Source of the DNA: Tritrichomonas musculus
Taxonomy: Eukaryota > Parabasalia > Tritrichomonadida > Tritrichomonadidae
NCBI GenBank assembly: GCA_039105265.1
Contig: JAPFFF010000034.1
Coordinates: forward strand, 1,488,001-1,552,000
Length of the DNA stretch: 64,000 bases
Direction: 5' to 3'
Of this stretch, positions 11,701 to 20,869 are shown in pieces. Position 1 is the stretch's first letter. Each line of letters opens with the position of its first letter. The notes beneath the pieces are model-generated. The model saw nothing but the letters and a program-made list of their open reading frames with translations. It was not told the DNA's origin and searched no databases. A program made the translations under genes and the position numbers.

Positions 11701-13935
11701 TGGAATTGAGATTGTTGTGAGCGATGTACATTCTGCAAAACAATTGGATCCAATGCTTGTAACTGATGTTGGAATAATAATATTTATGAATGATGCACAT
11801 TTGTTGAAACAACTTTCTTTGATCGAAGTAATTGATCTTGGAATTACAATATCATTGAGTGAGTAGCATTCTTTGAATGCATTCTCTTCAATTGATGTTA
11901 ATGAAATAGGAAGATTAATATTAACAAGTGATTTACAATGTGAAAATGAATATTTGCCAATGTTACTAACTGTTTCTGGAATAGTGATTTGCTCGATGTT
12001 GAAATATTCATCATAATTGAATTCTTCGATATTGCTAATCGTGTCTGCAAGAATTAAATGATGAAGTGCGGAACAATTTTCAAATGTGTTTCTTTCAAAT
12101 TTAGTTTGATAAATGTCAATCGTGATTCGTTTCAATCCTGAACAATTACAAAATGCTTGGCTACCTATATATTTCACAGTCGGAGGAAATACGATTTCTG
12201 TGAGAGATGAACAACCATAAAATGATCCATTTTCAATAATTGTGACTGTGGATGGAATATTGATTTCTTTTAATTTACTGCAAGCATAAAATGTTCCTCC
12301 TCCAATTTTCGTAATTGTATCTGGAATTGTAATTTCTTCAAGTGATGCACTATTTTCAAAAAGACCTCGTTGATAACCACCTGGAATATTATCAACACTC
12401 ATTTTTACATCAATTTTATGAACATTATTTAACCTTTGAAATCTGAATTCATTGTCTTTAACTTGATTGATATTGATAGAAATTTTCGTTTGTGGAACAT
12501 GTTCTTTTTGAATTCTTGAAATACTTTCATACATTTGTTGATAATCTTCTGTTGGATATTCAAGTTCAAAATAAAAACTACAGAATTTGTTAAGTTGCTC
12601 ATAGAATTCATGCGACTCGAGTGTTTTATTTCCTTGCAACATTTCAATCGTGTCATATGGAATTATGATACTTTCTTCACCGATACTATCAAGATTTTTG
12701 TGTTCTTTTGCTGGATCTTGAATTCTTATGTAATTATGATGTTTCATTTGATATCCTTTCTTTCGATTTTCATCACTGAAGAATGTCAGAAGCCTTTCGA
12801 TTTTCGAAAGTTCTTCCTTATTTTGATAATTCTTGTCGTCTGAAAGACCAAGAATAATCAAGCTTTGCATCTCTCCATTTAAATGATTGAAAGATTCAAG
12901 GTTGTCTTTTGATGTGAAGTAATCACATGTGAAAAGATTGTAGATCGTTTTCTTTAGCATTTTAATTTCTGCATATAAATATTTCTTTTCTTGTTCAAAT
13001 GTCTTCTTCATTAGATCAATATCTGATTCATGTTTATTATTATTCTTTTCAAGATCATCTTTTAATGCAGATATTTTATTTTCGTATTCAACTCTCATGT
13101 CGTCAAACATTCGATTAATATTATCATTCATCATCTTTTGATTTGACACGATTTCGCTTCTGAGAGACGAAATCAGAGAAATAATTTGGCCTGATGGGAC
13201 AATGTAATGAAATTCATCAAATTTGGAAGCAATTTTTTCTTCATAATATGAATCATTCAAAAAGTCAAAAATATTGAATAAAACCGCCCCATCGTTACCA
13301 ACTTTTTCTATGTATTTATGTATAAAGTCAATTATGCATCGTTTTTCTCTTTCTGAATAATATCGTTTTTCTGCTTGGCCATTCTTCGAATATAAAGTCA
13401 AGATACGATAAATTTGTGGAATTGTGACTGATAATAAACGGTCGTCTTGAAGGATTTCTATTAAATGTTCTGAAATCAATATTTCTGTTTGATTTGTAAA
13501 GTTTCCCGTCGAAATAATCTCTTCAATAAGATCTTTGGCGTTGTTTTTAATAAAGTCGTCAGTAATTTTAATTAATTTCGGAACTTTATATTTATGTGAT
13601 AAAAATTGAATATCAAATGCATCCGAAACTGTGATTTCGATTTCGCCTTCTTTAAAAAAGCTGAGGAATTTATTTATAACTTCTGGATTTTTGAATGGAC
13701 TTTCGAAATCTCTAATAATAAAAAAATCTTCATTGTTTTGGAAATCATCGCATTTTGTAAAGTAATCGGAATATTTGCTGAAATCGTCAAGATCTAATTC
13801 GTAAACTTTACCATTTTCTTTTTCTTTATTTTCATCTTCTTCGTTTTCTTTGTTATTATCATTTTTGTTCTCTTTATTTTTATCTTCTTTGCTTTCTTTC
13901 TTTCCTTCATTATAGAAAAATTGTAGTGTTTTCAT
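8746..13935 (-). CDS. BTB-like/coiled-coil/BspA-type LRR_5/Sel1-repeat fusion protein
   Basis: The protein has 1729 residues. Residues 8-42 are almost only Lys, Glu, Asn and Asp. A BTB/BACK-like region typical of trichomonad proteins follows to about 260, then a coiled coil (about 265-340). From about 535 to 1485 it is a BspA-type LRR_5 array of 23-residue units with the core IP(S/T)SVTSIG..CF..C(T/S)SL. Residues 1505-1729 are six Sel1-like repeats of 36 residues (A.KYYKMAADKG....MNNY). There is no signal peptide or membrane helix, so a cytoplasmic scaffold is more likely than a classical surface BspA protein. Several LRR blocks are nearly identical at DNA level. No clear Inr precedes the start; an ATG-proximal TTCCATAATG context is all that is seen. 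The gene diverges from the next BspA-like gene. Confidence 0.85.
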   Translation of the reverse strand: MKTLQFFYNEGKKESKEDKNKENKNDNNKENEEDENKEKENGKVYELDLDDFSKYSDYFTKCDDFQNNEDFFIIRDFESPFKNPEVINKFLSFFKEGEIEITVSDAFDIQFLSHKYKVPKLIKITDDFIKNNAKDLIEEIISTGNFTNQTEILISEHLIEILQDDRLLSVTIPQIYRILTLYSKNGQAEKRYYSEREKRCIIDFIHKYIEKVGNDGAVLFNIFDFLNDSYYEEKIASKFDEFHYIVPSGQIISLISSLRSEIVSNQKMMNDNINRMFDDMRVEYENKISALKDDLEKNNNKHESDIDLMKKTFEQEKKYLYAEIKMLKKTIYNLFTCDYFTSKDNLESFNHLNGEMQSLIILGLSDDKNYQNKEELSKIERLLTFFSDENRKKGYQMKHHNYIRIQDPAKEHKNLDSIGEESIIIPYDTIEMLQGNKTLESHEFYEQLNKFCSFYFELEYPTEDYQQMYESISRIQKEHVPQTKISININQVKDNEFRFQRLNNVHKIDVKMSVDNIPGGYQRGLFENSASLEEITIPDTITKIGGGTFYACSKLKEINIPSTVTIIENGSFYGCSSLTEIVFPPTVKYIGSQAFCNCSGLKRITIDIYQTKFERNTFENCSALHHLILADTISNIEEFNYDEYFNIEQITIPETVSNIGKYSFSHCKSLVNINLPISLTSIEENAFKECYSLNDIVIPRSITSIKESCFNKCASFINIIIPTSVTSIGSNCFAECTSLTTISIPSSITSISKGCFYKCTSLCKLTIPTSITSICENSFEGCTSMTQIMIPSSVKTVGKQCFKDCIKLSEITIDPYQTSTENDSFENCSSLEILNISDTVRRISNKPDSIIQKMRKITIPNTVFALENNSFEGCTSLVEINLPTSVTSIGSNCFAECTSLTTISIPSSITSISKGCFYKCASLCKLTIPTSITSICENSFEGCTSLVEINLPTSVTSIGSNCFAECTSLTTISIPSSITSISKGCFYKCTSLCKLTIPTSITSICENSFEGCTSMTQIMIPSSVKTVGKQCFKDCIKLSEITIDPYQTSTENDSFENCSSLEILNISDTVRRISNKPDSIIQKMRKITIPNTVFALENNSFEGCTSLVEINLPTSVTSIGSNCFAECTSLTTISIPSSITSISKGCFYKCTSLCKLTIPTSITSICENSFEGCTSMTQIMIPSSVKTVGKQCFKDCIKLSEITIDPYQTSTENDSFENCSSLEILNISDTVRRISNKPDSIIQKMRKVTIPNTVFALENNSFEGCTSLVEMNLPTSVTSIGSNCFAECTSLTTISIPSSITSISKGCFYKCTSLCKLTIPTSITSICENSFEGCTSLVEINLPTSVTSIGSNCFEGCTSLAGIKIPSSMKTIGKGCFSKCTSLTGIELPTSMTKIEEFTFEGCSSLENVIIPNSITNIGDSSFKNCSSICEITIPDSVTYIGNFSFCGCRSLNHIFIPSSVNEIGRNAFHQTSSLKLISFRSTFSRNYIGINDHTKIICNTKESRSLYEYAKEFNYGGNVSVNKREASKYYKKSADKGNMSAMFRYAYMSQNGDGIPINYSEALKYYKMAIDKGCSASMNNYGIMLFNGNGIEVNKTEANKYYKMAAEKGDDVAMNNYAICLFNGYGIEVNKTEAIKYLKMSADKGYVMAMYNYAICLFNGYGIEVNKTEAIKYFKMAADKGNVDAMNNYANILYEGDGVPVDKKEAKKYYQKAAAKGSAEAKRKLLHM
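9880..11770 (-). repeat. Higher-order tandem amplification inside the LRR_5 array
   Basis: A marker segment reading CATCTTTTGAATAATAG on the + strand recurs at 10201, 10684 and 11374. The spacings are 483 bp (seven 69-bp LRR units) and 690 bp (ten units), differing by 207 bp, exactly three more units. The copies are almost identical, and every step keeps the reading frame. This indicates recent unequal exchange or gene conversion within the gene. Confidence 0.85.
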
Positions 13936-13970
13936 TATGGAATAATAATTAATTAATTAATTAAACGCAT

Positions 13971-14028
13971 TATCTGAAAAAGTTTCTATCGTACCACCGA
14001 CTATTTATGATTTATCTGAAAAAGTTTC
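13971..14028. promoter_or_regulatory. Direct repeat TATCTGAAAAAGTTTC in the divergent promoter
   Basis: The 16-mer occurs at 13971-13986 and again at 14013-14028, 42 bp apart, in the 413-bp space between two divergently transcribed BspA-like genes. A paired factor-binding site is plausible but unproven. Confidence 0.35.
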
Positions 14029-14149
14029 CTTATAAATATAATTTCAAAATCATTATTTTTTTTTTTTTTTTTCAATACATATTCATAAAAGATATATAGA
14101 TCAAAAATAATTCACAGATATTTTGAAGCTACCAAATATTCTCTTCAGG

Positions 14150-14173
14150 CCTTTGATTTGTCTAAATCAAAGG
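14150..14173. promoter_or_regulatory. Perfect 10-bp inverted repeat with a 4-nt loop
   Basis: CCTTTGATTT (14150-14159), a GTCT spacer and AAATCAAAGG (14164-14173) form a perfect palindrome. It lies about 125 bp upstream of the Inr of the plus-strand BspA-like gene. An operator-like site for a dimeric regulator is possible. Confidence 0.35.
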
Positions 14174-14297
14174 AGTATAAATTGCATTGCTTATCAAAGA
14201 CTACAAAGATAGAATTTCAATAAGTGAATTATTGTTTAGATTAAGACTTTTATTATTAACTAAACTAAGTGATTCTTACTATGAATATGCATCAATA

Positions 14298-14303
14298 TCA
14301 TTA
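14298..14303 (+). promoter_or_regulatory. Initiator (Inr) TCATTA, followed at once by a 14-codon upstream ORF
   Basis: TCATTA fits TCAYTW. Its A is 49 nt upstream of the main ATG at 14349. An upstream ATG at 14303 begins an ORF that ends with TAA at 14345-14347, one base before the main ATG. If transcription starts at 14300 this upstream ATG would be only 3 nt from the cap and is probably skipped. Confidence 0.5.
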
Positions 14304-14348
14304 TGACCAAATATGCTTTCAAAACATTAATTTTCAAATTACTTTAAA

Positions 14349-17300
14349 ATGACCAAAGAATTCACATTTAAGCTAATTTTAAATCGAGAAGAATATTCAA
14401 TTTCATCCAATTTCTTATCTTTTGATGATATCGATGATCAAATTCATACAACCCTTATAACCAAAGGTCAATATAAAGTTAAATCAAACGTATCCAAAGT
14501 TGTATTTCAGTCATTTCTAAATAATTGGATTAATAACGAAATTCCGAACATTCGAAATGATAATATTGATGATTATATCCTACTCAGTGAAGAATTTGAT
14601 CGAATGAAAGCAATTATCAGCCTATACAAAAAGTTATCCATACATCCACGAAGCTCATACACGCACAAGAAAAATCAAAAACTCAATTTCAAATCAGAAA
14701 AAAAACTTTTCAAACTTAATAAAACGATCCGAAAATTTCACCTTATAATTGACCATTTATTCAATAACAAAGGAATTGACTCACACTCAAGATATTTAAA
14801 AATCAAAGCGGATTTATATAATGCATGCAGAAATGGGAAAGTAAAATTAGTTAACTTGCTGACTCAAAAAGAAATGATAAGCAAAAACGGTTTTTCATTC
14901 ATCATAAATGAAGCAGAAAAAACAGCCGGAATTTTCCGTGTTTTTCTATTTAAAGATGACTATTTTATTCCACGAACAGTTGAATACCACAACGATGAGT
15001 ATCTCATTACAGAGATTCATCAGTCAGCATTCAAAAACACGAACGCCAACACGATCACTTTTGATGAGAATTCTGAGATAAGAACGATAGAAAAATACGC
15101 GTTTTATCACACAAACATCAGCACGATCAACATCCCAGAGCATGTGAAATATATAGGAAAGTATGCATTTGCTAAATGCGATGAGTTAAAAGCTGTGAGT
15201 TTCCATTTTGGATCAGAATTGGAAGTGATTGAATCGAATGCATTCAATGGAATTTTAATTTCGCAACTTTCTCTTCCTGCGACAATTTTGCAGCTTAAAG
15301 AAGGATGGTGCTCTGACATTCTTTCTTTCCATGAAGTAAAAATTTATCAACCACTTGGTGCTAGTGAATATATGGCAAACATTTCGTTTTTTGATGACAA
15401 CTTTTTGATTGGAAAATCGAACGTAAAAAACGACTTTTTTGATGTTTTAATTTTGGCACGAAGAGACATAAAAAGTGCCAAAATTCCTGAATTTGTTAGA
15501 GTAATTGGTCCTTATGCATTTGAGAATTGTACTTATCTTGAAACCATTGAATTTTCTGATAATTCAAATTTGGAAATTATCGAACATAACGCTTTCTCAA
15601 AAAGTTCAATTCAAGCTATTTCAATTCCAGACACAGTAACAAAGATCGGCGACAATTGCTTTTCTGAGTGTAAAAATCTTAAAAAGATTGAATTTTCAAG
15701 TAATTCCAAATTAGAATCAATTGGAAGAAATGCATTCATAAGTTCTTTATTAAGAATAAACATTTTTGGCAAGGATTCTTCTCTATTCAACAGATTTTTG
15801 GAATTCTATAAAAAGAAATATTCATTTTTATCAAATTCACAACCACAAACAAATGAAGTAAGCACGGCACAGCCCAAAAAATTTATTGAAAGCCTTTCAA
15901 TACCATCAAGTATTGCTGTCTTTATAGAAGGCTGGTGCTATAACACTCCTAATTTAACGGACATAAAAATAATCAAAAATGAAACAGAAAATGTCATTTT
16001 AATTGATGATAGAATTGTTATTGGCAAGTCTGATCCATACACGGATGAATATGATGTTCTTCTTTTTGCAGCAAGAGATATTGAAACAGTAGTCATTCCA
16101 TCCTTTATTAAAAGAATTTCTTCTTATGCATTTTGCGACTGTGTTAGCCTTCAAAAAGTGGAATTTTCTAAAGACTCACAATTGGAAGTGATTGAAAAAT
16201 CCGCTTTTTCAGGAACATCGATTAAAACAATCACAATTCCACCTCATGTAATTGAGATCGAAGACTTTGCATTTTTTGATTGCAAACTTTTGTCTGAGGT
16301 CAATTTTTCAATGAATTCTGATTTGAAAATCATCGGCAATTTTGTTTTTACCAAATCAATGATTGACAACATTGTCATTTCATCAAATCTTGAAAGGATT
16401 GAAAAGAACTTTTTCTATGGAATTCCAAATTTGACTTCACTTTCAGTTTCACCAAGTAATCGTTATTATCAGTACATTGATAATAAATTCTTGGTTGCAA
16501 AGTCAAATTCATTGAGCAGTGATTACGACGTACTTGTTTTTGTGAGAAGAAACATTGAAGACGCGATCATCCCTTCTTTTATAAAGATAATTGCTCCTTT
16601 TGCTTTTAGTCAATGCAAAAATCTTCAAAAAGTCGAATTTCCAATTGAATCTGAATTATTCTTGATTGACAAAAATGCATTTGAATCGTCATCAATCACA
16701 AAAATTTCGATTCCATCTCACGTCAGACAGATAGGAAAATACGCCTTCAACAACTGCCATAATATAGAAACCGTTGAATTTTCAGATGATTCTGAACTTG
16801 AATTGATTGGAGATCATGCTTTTGATAATTCTTCAATTGAAAGAATAACTATTCCAAGAAATGTGTATCACATTGGACATCATTCATTCCAACTTTGCGG
16901 AGCATTGAAAAAAATTGAATTTTGCCGTAATTCAAAACTTCATTCAATTTCTACAAGCACATTTGAATTTTGCGGAATTGAAAGCATTTTGATTCCTTCA
17001 TCAGTTTTGTCGATTGATAGTAGAGCTTTCATGTTTTGCGACTGCCTTTCAAAAGTTGAATTTATGGATGATTCAAATTTGATTTTTATTGGCAAATCTT
17101 CTTTTTCACACAGTTGTATCGAAAGCATTAAAATTCCACGACATGTTTCTCATATTTCTGAGCGAGCATTTAATGAATGCTCAGTTCTTCAAACTGTTGA
17201 ATTTTCAGAGAATTCTGAATTAATCTTCATTGATGAACTCGCATTTTCTCACACAGCAATTAAATCAATTCTGATTCCACCAACCGTTTTTTCAATTGGA

Positions 17301-18209
17301 TCTCATGTCTTCAAAAATTGTTACAAACTAGAAACCGTTGAATTTTCTGAGGATACAAACGTCAAATTTATTTCACAAGCTCCATTTCATTTCTCTTCAA
17401 TTGTAAACCTTTCAATTCCAGACAATTTGAATATAATCAGCAACGATTTCTTTTCTGGAATTTCTCATTTAGTAAACATTAACTTGTTTTCTTGCAGTCA
17501 TTGTTATCACAATGACTGCAATCTTTTTTATTATGAGAATCAATTCATCATCTCAAAATCATCGCCTGACGACACTTACAAAGCTATTTTGTTCGCAAGA
17601 AGAGACATAAAAGAAGCCAAAATTCCTTCTTTTATAAAAATCATTTCATTCAATGCATTTGAAAATTGCTCACAACTCGAGTCAGTCGATTTTTCTGAGT
17701 CAAAAGTCCAGCTGTTTTGCAAGAATTCATTCGCAAATAGCGAAATCAAAAGAATCACAATTCCTGAAGAAACGATTCGGATTTGCGATCACGCCTTTTC
17801 AGGATGTCAAAATTTAGAAATCGTTGAAATTCCATTTAATTCACAGTTACGTTTGATTGATGACTACGCCTTTTATTACACTCCAGTAAAATCAATCTCA
17901 ATTCCAGCACACGTTAAAGTGCTTGGGAAAAATGCTTTCTCAAACTGCGGCGAATTGGAAAGAATCGATTTTCAAGCAAATTCTGAATTATTTAGAATTG
18001 ACGAGCATTGCTTTAAAAAAACAAATATTGCATCGATTTGCTTGCCAGATAGAGTGGCTGCCATGAAAATTGGCACTTTTTATGGATGCAATGAACTCAA
18101 AATTATTGAAATTAATGAGAATTGTGATATGAATGAAATCGACCTAAATATTTTTAATTCACATCGTTATGAAAGGTTGATTATGATTCCTCATTCTAAG
18201 AAAATTTAA
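14349..18209 (+). CDS. BspA-like leucine-rich repeat (LRR_5) protein
   Basis: The 1286-residue protein has an N-terminal helical region of about 200 residues without a signal peptide. LRR_5 units run from about residue 215 to the end, with alternating cores such as AF..C..L..VEFS and SI.SI.IP..V..IG. The array is broken four times by an island of about 45 residues of the form (L/I)(V/I).KS....YDVL.FARRDI..A.IPSFIK.I, a module also present in the LRR gene at 43.6 kb and in the relic at 50.4 kb. Trichomonad LRR_5 proteins are a very large family, some on the surface. With no signal peptide or membrane span here, location is uncertain. The start follows an Inr 49 nt upstream. Confidence 0.85.
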   Translation: MTKEFTFKLILNREEYSISSNFLSFDDIDDQIHTTLITKGQYKVKSNVSKVVFQSFLNNWINNEIPNIRNDNIDDYILLSEEFDRMKAIISLYKKLSIHPRSSYTHKKNQKLNFKSEKKLFKLNKTIRKFHLIIDHLFNNKGIDSHSRYLKIKADLYNACRNGKVKLVNLLTQKEMISKNGFSFIINEAEKTAGIFRVFLFKDDYFIPRTVEYHNDEYLITEIHQSAFKNTNANTITFDENSEIRTIEKYAFYHTNISTINIPEHVKYIGKYAFAKCDELKAVSFHFGSELEVIESNAFNGILISQLSLPATILQLKEGWCSDILSFHEVKIYQPLGASEYMANISFFDDNFLIGKSNVKNDFFDVLILARRDIKSAKIPEFVRVIGPYAFENCTYLETIEFSDNSNLEIIEHNAFSKSSIQAISIPDTVTKIGDNCFSECKNLKKIEFSSNSKLESIGRNAFISSLLRINIFGKDSSLFNRFLEFYKKKYSFLSNSQPQTNEVSTAQPKKFIESLSIPSSIAVFIEGWCYNTPNLTDIKIIKNETENVILIDDRIVIGKSDPYTDEYDVLLFAARDIETVVIPSFIKRISSYAFCDCVSLQKVEFSKDSQLEVIEKSAFSGTSIKTITIPPHVIEIEDFAFFDCKLLSEVNFSMNSDLKIIGNFVFTKSMIDNIVISSNLERIEKNFFYGIPNLTSLSVSPSNRYYQYIDNKFLVAKSNSLSSDYDVLVFVRRNIEDAIIPSFIKIIAPFAFSQCKNLQKVEFPIESELFLIDKNAFESSSITKISIPSHVRQIGKYAFNNCHNIETVEFSDDSELELIGDHAFDNSSIERITIPRNVYHIGHHSFQLCGALKKIEFCRNSKLHSISTSTFEFCGIESILIPSSVLSIDSRAFMFCDCLSKVEFMDDSNLIFIGKSSFSHSCIESIKIPRHVSHISERAFNECSVLQTVEFSENSELIFIDELAFSHTAIKSILIPPTVFSIGSHVFKNCYKLETVEFSEDTNVKFISQAPFHFSSIVNLSIPDNLNIISNDFFSGISHLVNINLFSCSHCYHNDCNLFYYENQFIISKSSPDDTYKAILFARRDIKEAKIPSFIKIISFNAFENCSQLESVDFSESKVQLFCKNSFANSEIKRITIPEETIRICDHAFSGCQNLEIVEIPFNSQLRLIDDYAFYYTPVKSISIPAHVKVLGKNAFSNCGELERIDFQANSELFRIDEHCFKKTNIASICLPDRVAAMKIGTFYGCNELKIIEINENCDMNEIDLNIFNSHRYERLIMIPHSKKI

Positions 18210-18406
18210 TTGGCAAATAATAATATTTTTTTATATTAAAAATTTTTTTATTATAATAAGTGATCTTTTTTTTTTTAATTGATATTGATGCTATTATAAC
18301 AATTAAATTGGAAAGTGCTTATCAAAGCTTAGAGTAAGCATTTTATTGAGTTTGTGATTAACAAAAATTATTTATCTTATTGACTCTAGGTATAATTAAA
18401 AACAAT
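18210..18406. other. AT-rich intergenic region
   Basis: No gene is seen. A small inverted repeat TGCTTA/TAAGCA occurs near 18317-18340. The next segment, from 18407, is the left edge of a duplicated block. Confidence 0.5.
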
Positions 18407-19068
18407 AAAGATATCATTTAATTATGATTAATTTAAAAAAGTATTGATAATCAATACCTTAAAATATTTGACATTTATCGTCAAAAATTTTGAAGTTAAA
18501 ATTTTATTTGAATCGATTGAATGGTTTATATAATCTTGACTTGTGAAATTAAAATCATTAAATATTTCGATCATACAAAATAGATCATGAATGATGTCTT
18601 TAGAAGATTATTAAATTCTTTTTTTCATTCATATTTTAAATTATTTATGATAAAAAAAGAAAACATGTTGAATGAAATAAAAATTGAATTCTTTTTTTTT
18701 CACATCAAATGCTACTTTGCATTAATTGATTATATTACAATGATAAATCGACAGATTCAATAAAAATCAAAATATAAACTATTTATCAATTATTTAAAGG
18801 TCTTATTTGACCTTGATTCATTAATTTCAAAATCAATTTGTTAAAATACCATTTGAAACATTTCAATATTTTAATTTCCAAAAATATAAGAAAAATTTCA
18901 AAAGACATAAAAAATCAAATTCGTGAAAAAGAAAAATTATTTGACTTTGTAAAATTTTATTTCAAAATTTTTTTCGACAATCAAAAAGTTTTCATAAATA
19001 ATTTAATAACAAAAATTTTCAAAATTTTATATTTAGAGAAGAAAAAAAAAAATATATATTATTTAACT

Positions 19069-19074
19069 TCATTT
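19069..19074 (+). promoter_or_regulatory. Initiator (Inr) TCATTT of DUF2828 copy 1
   Basis: TCAYTW match with its A 27 nt before the ATG at 19098. Farther upstream a hairpin AAGGTC-TTATTT-GACCTT (18797-18814) is shared with copy 2. Confidence 0.65.
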
Positions 19075-19097
19075 TATTTTTTTTATATAAATTACAA

Positions 19098-20600
19098 ATG
19101 TCTAACAATCAAGAATCTCAATTTATTAAGGCAGTCGAAAAGAAATTGAAACAGACAGCAACAACAGAGAATTGTGCATTATCAAATGCTTCTTCATTAA
19201 ATCCAGTTTTAGATTTCTTCTCTAAATCAGGCGCACTTCGTGGTCAAAAAGAAGAAGTCATCCAATATTTCGAGAAAGCATTCCATTGTAATGAAGAATT
19301 AGCATTACGTGCACTATTTTATATGAGAGATATCAAAGGAGGTCAAGGAGAAAGAAACAATTTCAGAATCATCTGTCAATGGTTATCAACACATTCGCCA
19401 GAATCAATCATCCGTAACATGATTCACGTTCCAATCTTTGGACGATGGGATGATTTCTATGCATTTGTTATGAATGAACAAACGAAGAACATCGCATTGA
19501 ACATCATGAAAGAACAATTCGATAAAGACATTGAATCGGCAAGTAAAGGAAAGAATGTATCATTACTTGGTAAATGGTTGAAATCAGAAAATGCATCATC
19601 TAAAGAAACGAAAGGATTTGCAATAATGACACGAGAATTCTTTGGATTAACGAGTGTTCAATATCGTAAATCATTATCGCTGCTTCGTAAACAGATCCAA
19701 ATTGTTGAATCGTTGATGTCACAGAAAAAGTGGGATCAAATCGAATACGCACATGTTCCTTCATACGCGATGAAAATGTATCGTAAAGCGTTTGGAAAAC
19801 ATGATTCCGATCGATTCCAACAATATCTTTCAGATGTTGCAAGTGGTGAAAAGAAGATCAACGCATCAACATTGTATCCATATGATATCGTTCGAGAGAT
19901 TTTTTCAAAGCAAACAATCGAATCAGAAGATTTGAAGACATTGGATTTGCAATGGAATAATCTCCCAAATTATATTGAAGAAAGCAATGATACAAGATGC
20001 ATGGTTTTGGCAGATGTTTCAGGTTCAATGACGTGTAGTTTTGCAGGAGGTGTCTTACCAATTTATGTATCAATCTCACTCGCGATTTATTTCGCAGAAA
20101 GAATGAAAGGCGCATTCAATGGATATTTCATGACATTCACATCAGTCCCAGATTTGGTCAAAATAGAAGGTTCAAATATTCAAGAAAGAGTTAGAAACGT
20201 TCAAAATGCAGATTGGGCAGGAAGCACTAATTTAATCGCAGCATTCAAAACAATTTTGGATGCAGCAATTAAAAATCATGTTCCTCAAGAAGAAATGCCT
20301 AGTAAGCTTTTCATCATTTCTGATATGCAATTCGACCAAGCATGCCGTGACAATAGTAGAACAAATTTCGAAAAAATCGATCGAATGTATCAGAAAGCAG
20401 GTTACACAAGACCAACTTTAGTCTTCTGGAATGTCAATGCACGTAGTGACTCACCTGTTACAAAGGACGATAATGGAACTTTCTTAGTATCTGGATGCTC
20501 TCCAAGTATCTTGAAATATGCGTTGAACACAAAAGCTGTGACACCAATGGAACTTATGTTAGAAGTGTTGAACTCCGAAAGATATTCTTTCATTCATTAA
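19098..20600 (+). CDS. DUF2828-family protein: TROVE-like helical domain plus VWA (Ro60-like), copy 1
   Basis: The 500-residue protein has an N-terminal all-helical region (about 30-280) with the family signature RDIKGGQGERNNFR (77-90). A von Willebrand A domain follows, with an intact MIDAS metal site: DVSGS (Asp306, Ser308, Ser310), Thr377 in WAGSTN and Asp409 in IISDMQ. DUF2828 proteins occur in plants, protists and giant viruses and share the TROVE-VWA layout of Ro60, a ring-shaped protein that binds misfolded and Y-type RNAs. RNA binding here is inferred from that resemblance. It differs from copy 2 at three residues (Lys18, Cys26, Gln188 here). Full length, with an Inr 27 nt upstream. 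Confidence 0.85.
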   Translation: MSNNQESQFIKAVEKKLKQTATTENCALSNASSLNPVLDFFSKSGALRGQKEEVIQYFEKAFHCNEELALRALFYMRDIKGGQGERNNFRIICQWLSTHSPESIIRNMIHVPIFGRWDDFYAFVMNEQTKNIALNIMKEQFDKDIESASKGKNVSLLGKWLKSENASSKETKGFAIMTREFFGLTSVQYRKSLSLLRKQIQIVESLMSQKKWDQIEYAHVPSYAMKMYRKAFGKHDSDRFQQYLSDVASGEKKINASTLYPYDIVREIFSKQTIESEDLKTLDLQWNNLPNYIEESNDTRCMVLADVSGSMTCSFAGGVLPIYVSISLAIYFAERMKGAFNGYFMTFTSVPDLVKIEGSNIQERVRNVQNADWAGSTNLIAAFKTILDAAIKNHVPQEEMPSKLFIISDMQFDQACRDNSRTNFEKIDRMYQKAGYTRPTLVFWNVNARSDSPVTKDDNGTFLVSGCSPSILKYALNTKAVTPMELMLEVLNSERYSFIH

Positions 20601-20869
20601 GTTTGTTCGTATTGCAATAAAAGGCGGTTCTCATGTTATTCCTTATTATTTATTGATTTTTTTATTTATCTTTTTATTTTTATTTATTTTGAAAAAAAAA
20701 AAAAAAATTCACAAGTTTTAATCATATAGAAAAAAGATGTCATCAAATTCAACTCAAAATATTTAATTTCATTTCAACAAAAGTTGATATGATTATTTTT
20801 TTTAAAAATTAAACAGAAAATCAAAGAATTATTTTGAATTTCGCTTTTTTTTTTTTTTTTTTTTTTCCT
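20601..20869. other. 3' flank of DUF2828 copy 1 and T-rich run
   Basis: The first 94 bp are shared with copy 2. The rest is unique AT-rich sequence, including an A-run near 20694 and a T-run near 20845-20866 that ends in the octamer TTTTTCCT, the left target duplication of the next element. Confidence 0.6.

Larger units (their letters stand above)
18407..20694 (+). repeat. Segmental duplication, copy 1 (DUF2828 locus)
   Basis: This block, starting AAAGATATCATTTAATTATG, recurs at 21421-24757 in the same orientation. It holds about 690 bp of upstream flank, the 1503-bp gene and about 90 bp downstream. Identity ends in the downstream A-rich run. The coding parts differ at only five bases by my reading. 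Confidence 0.85.

Noticed and set aside
18838-19149. 103-codon frame overlapping the DUF2828 copy 1 start
   Set aside because: It lacks an ATG, is AT-driven Lys/Ile/Phe text and is not conserved in the otherwise near-identical copy 2.
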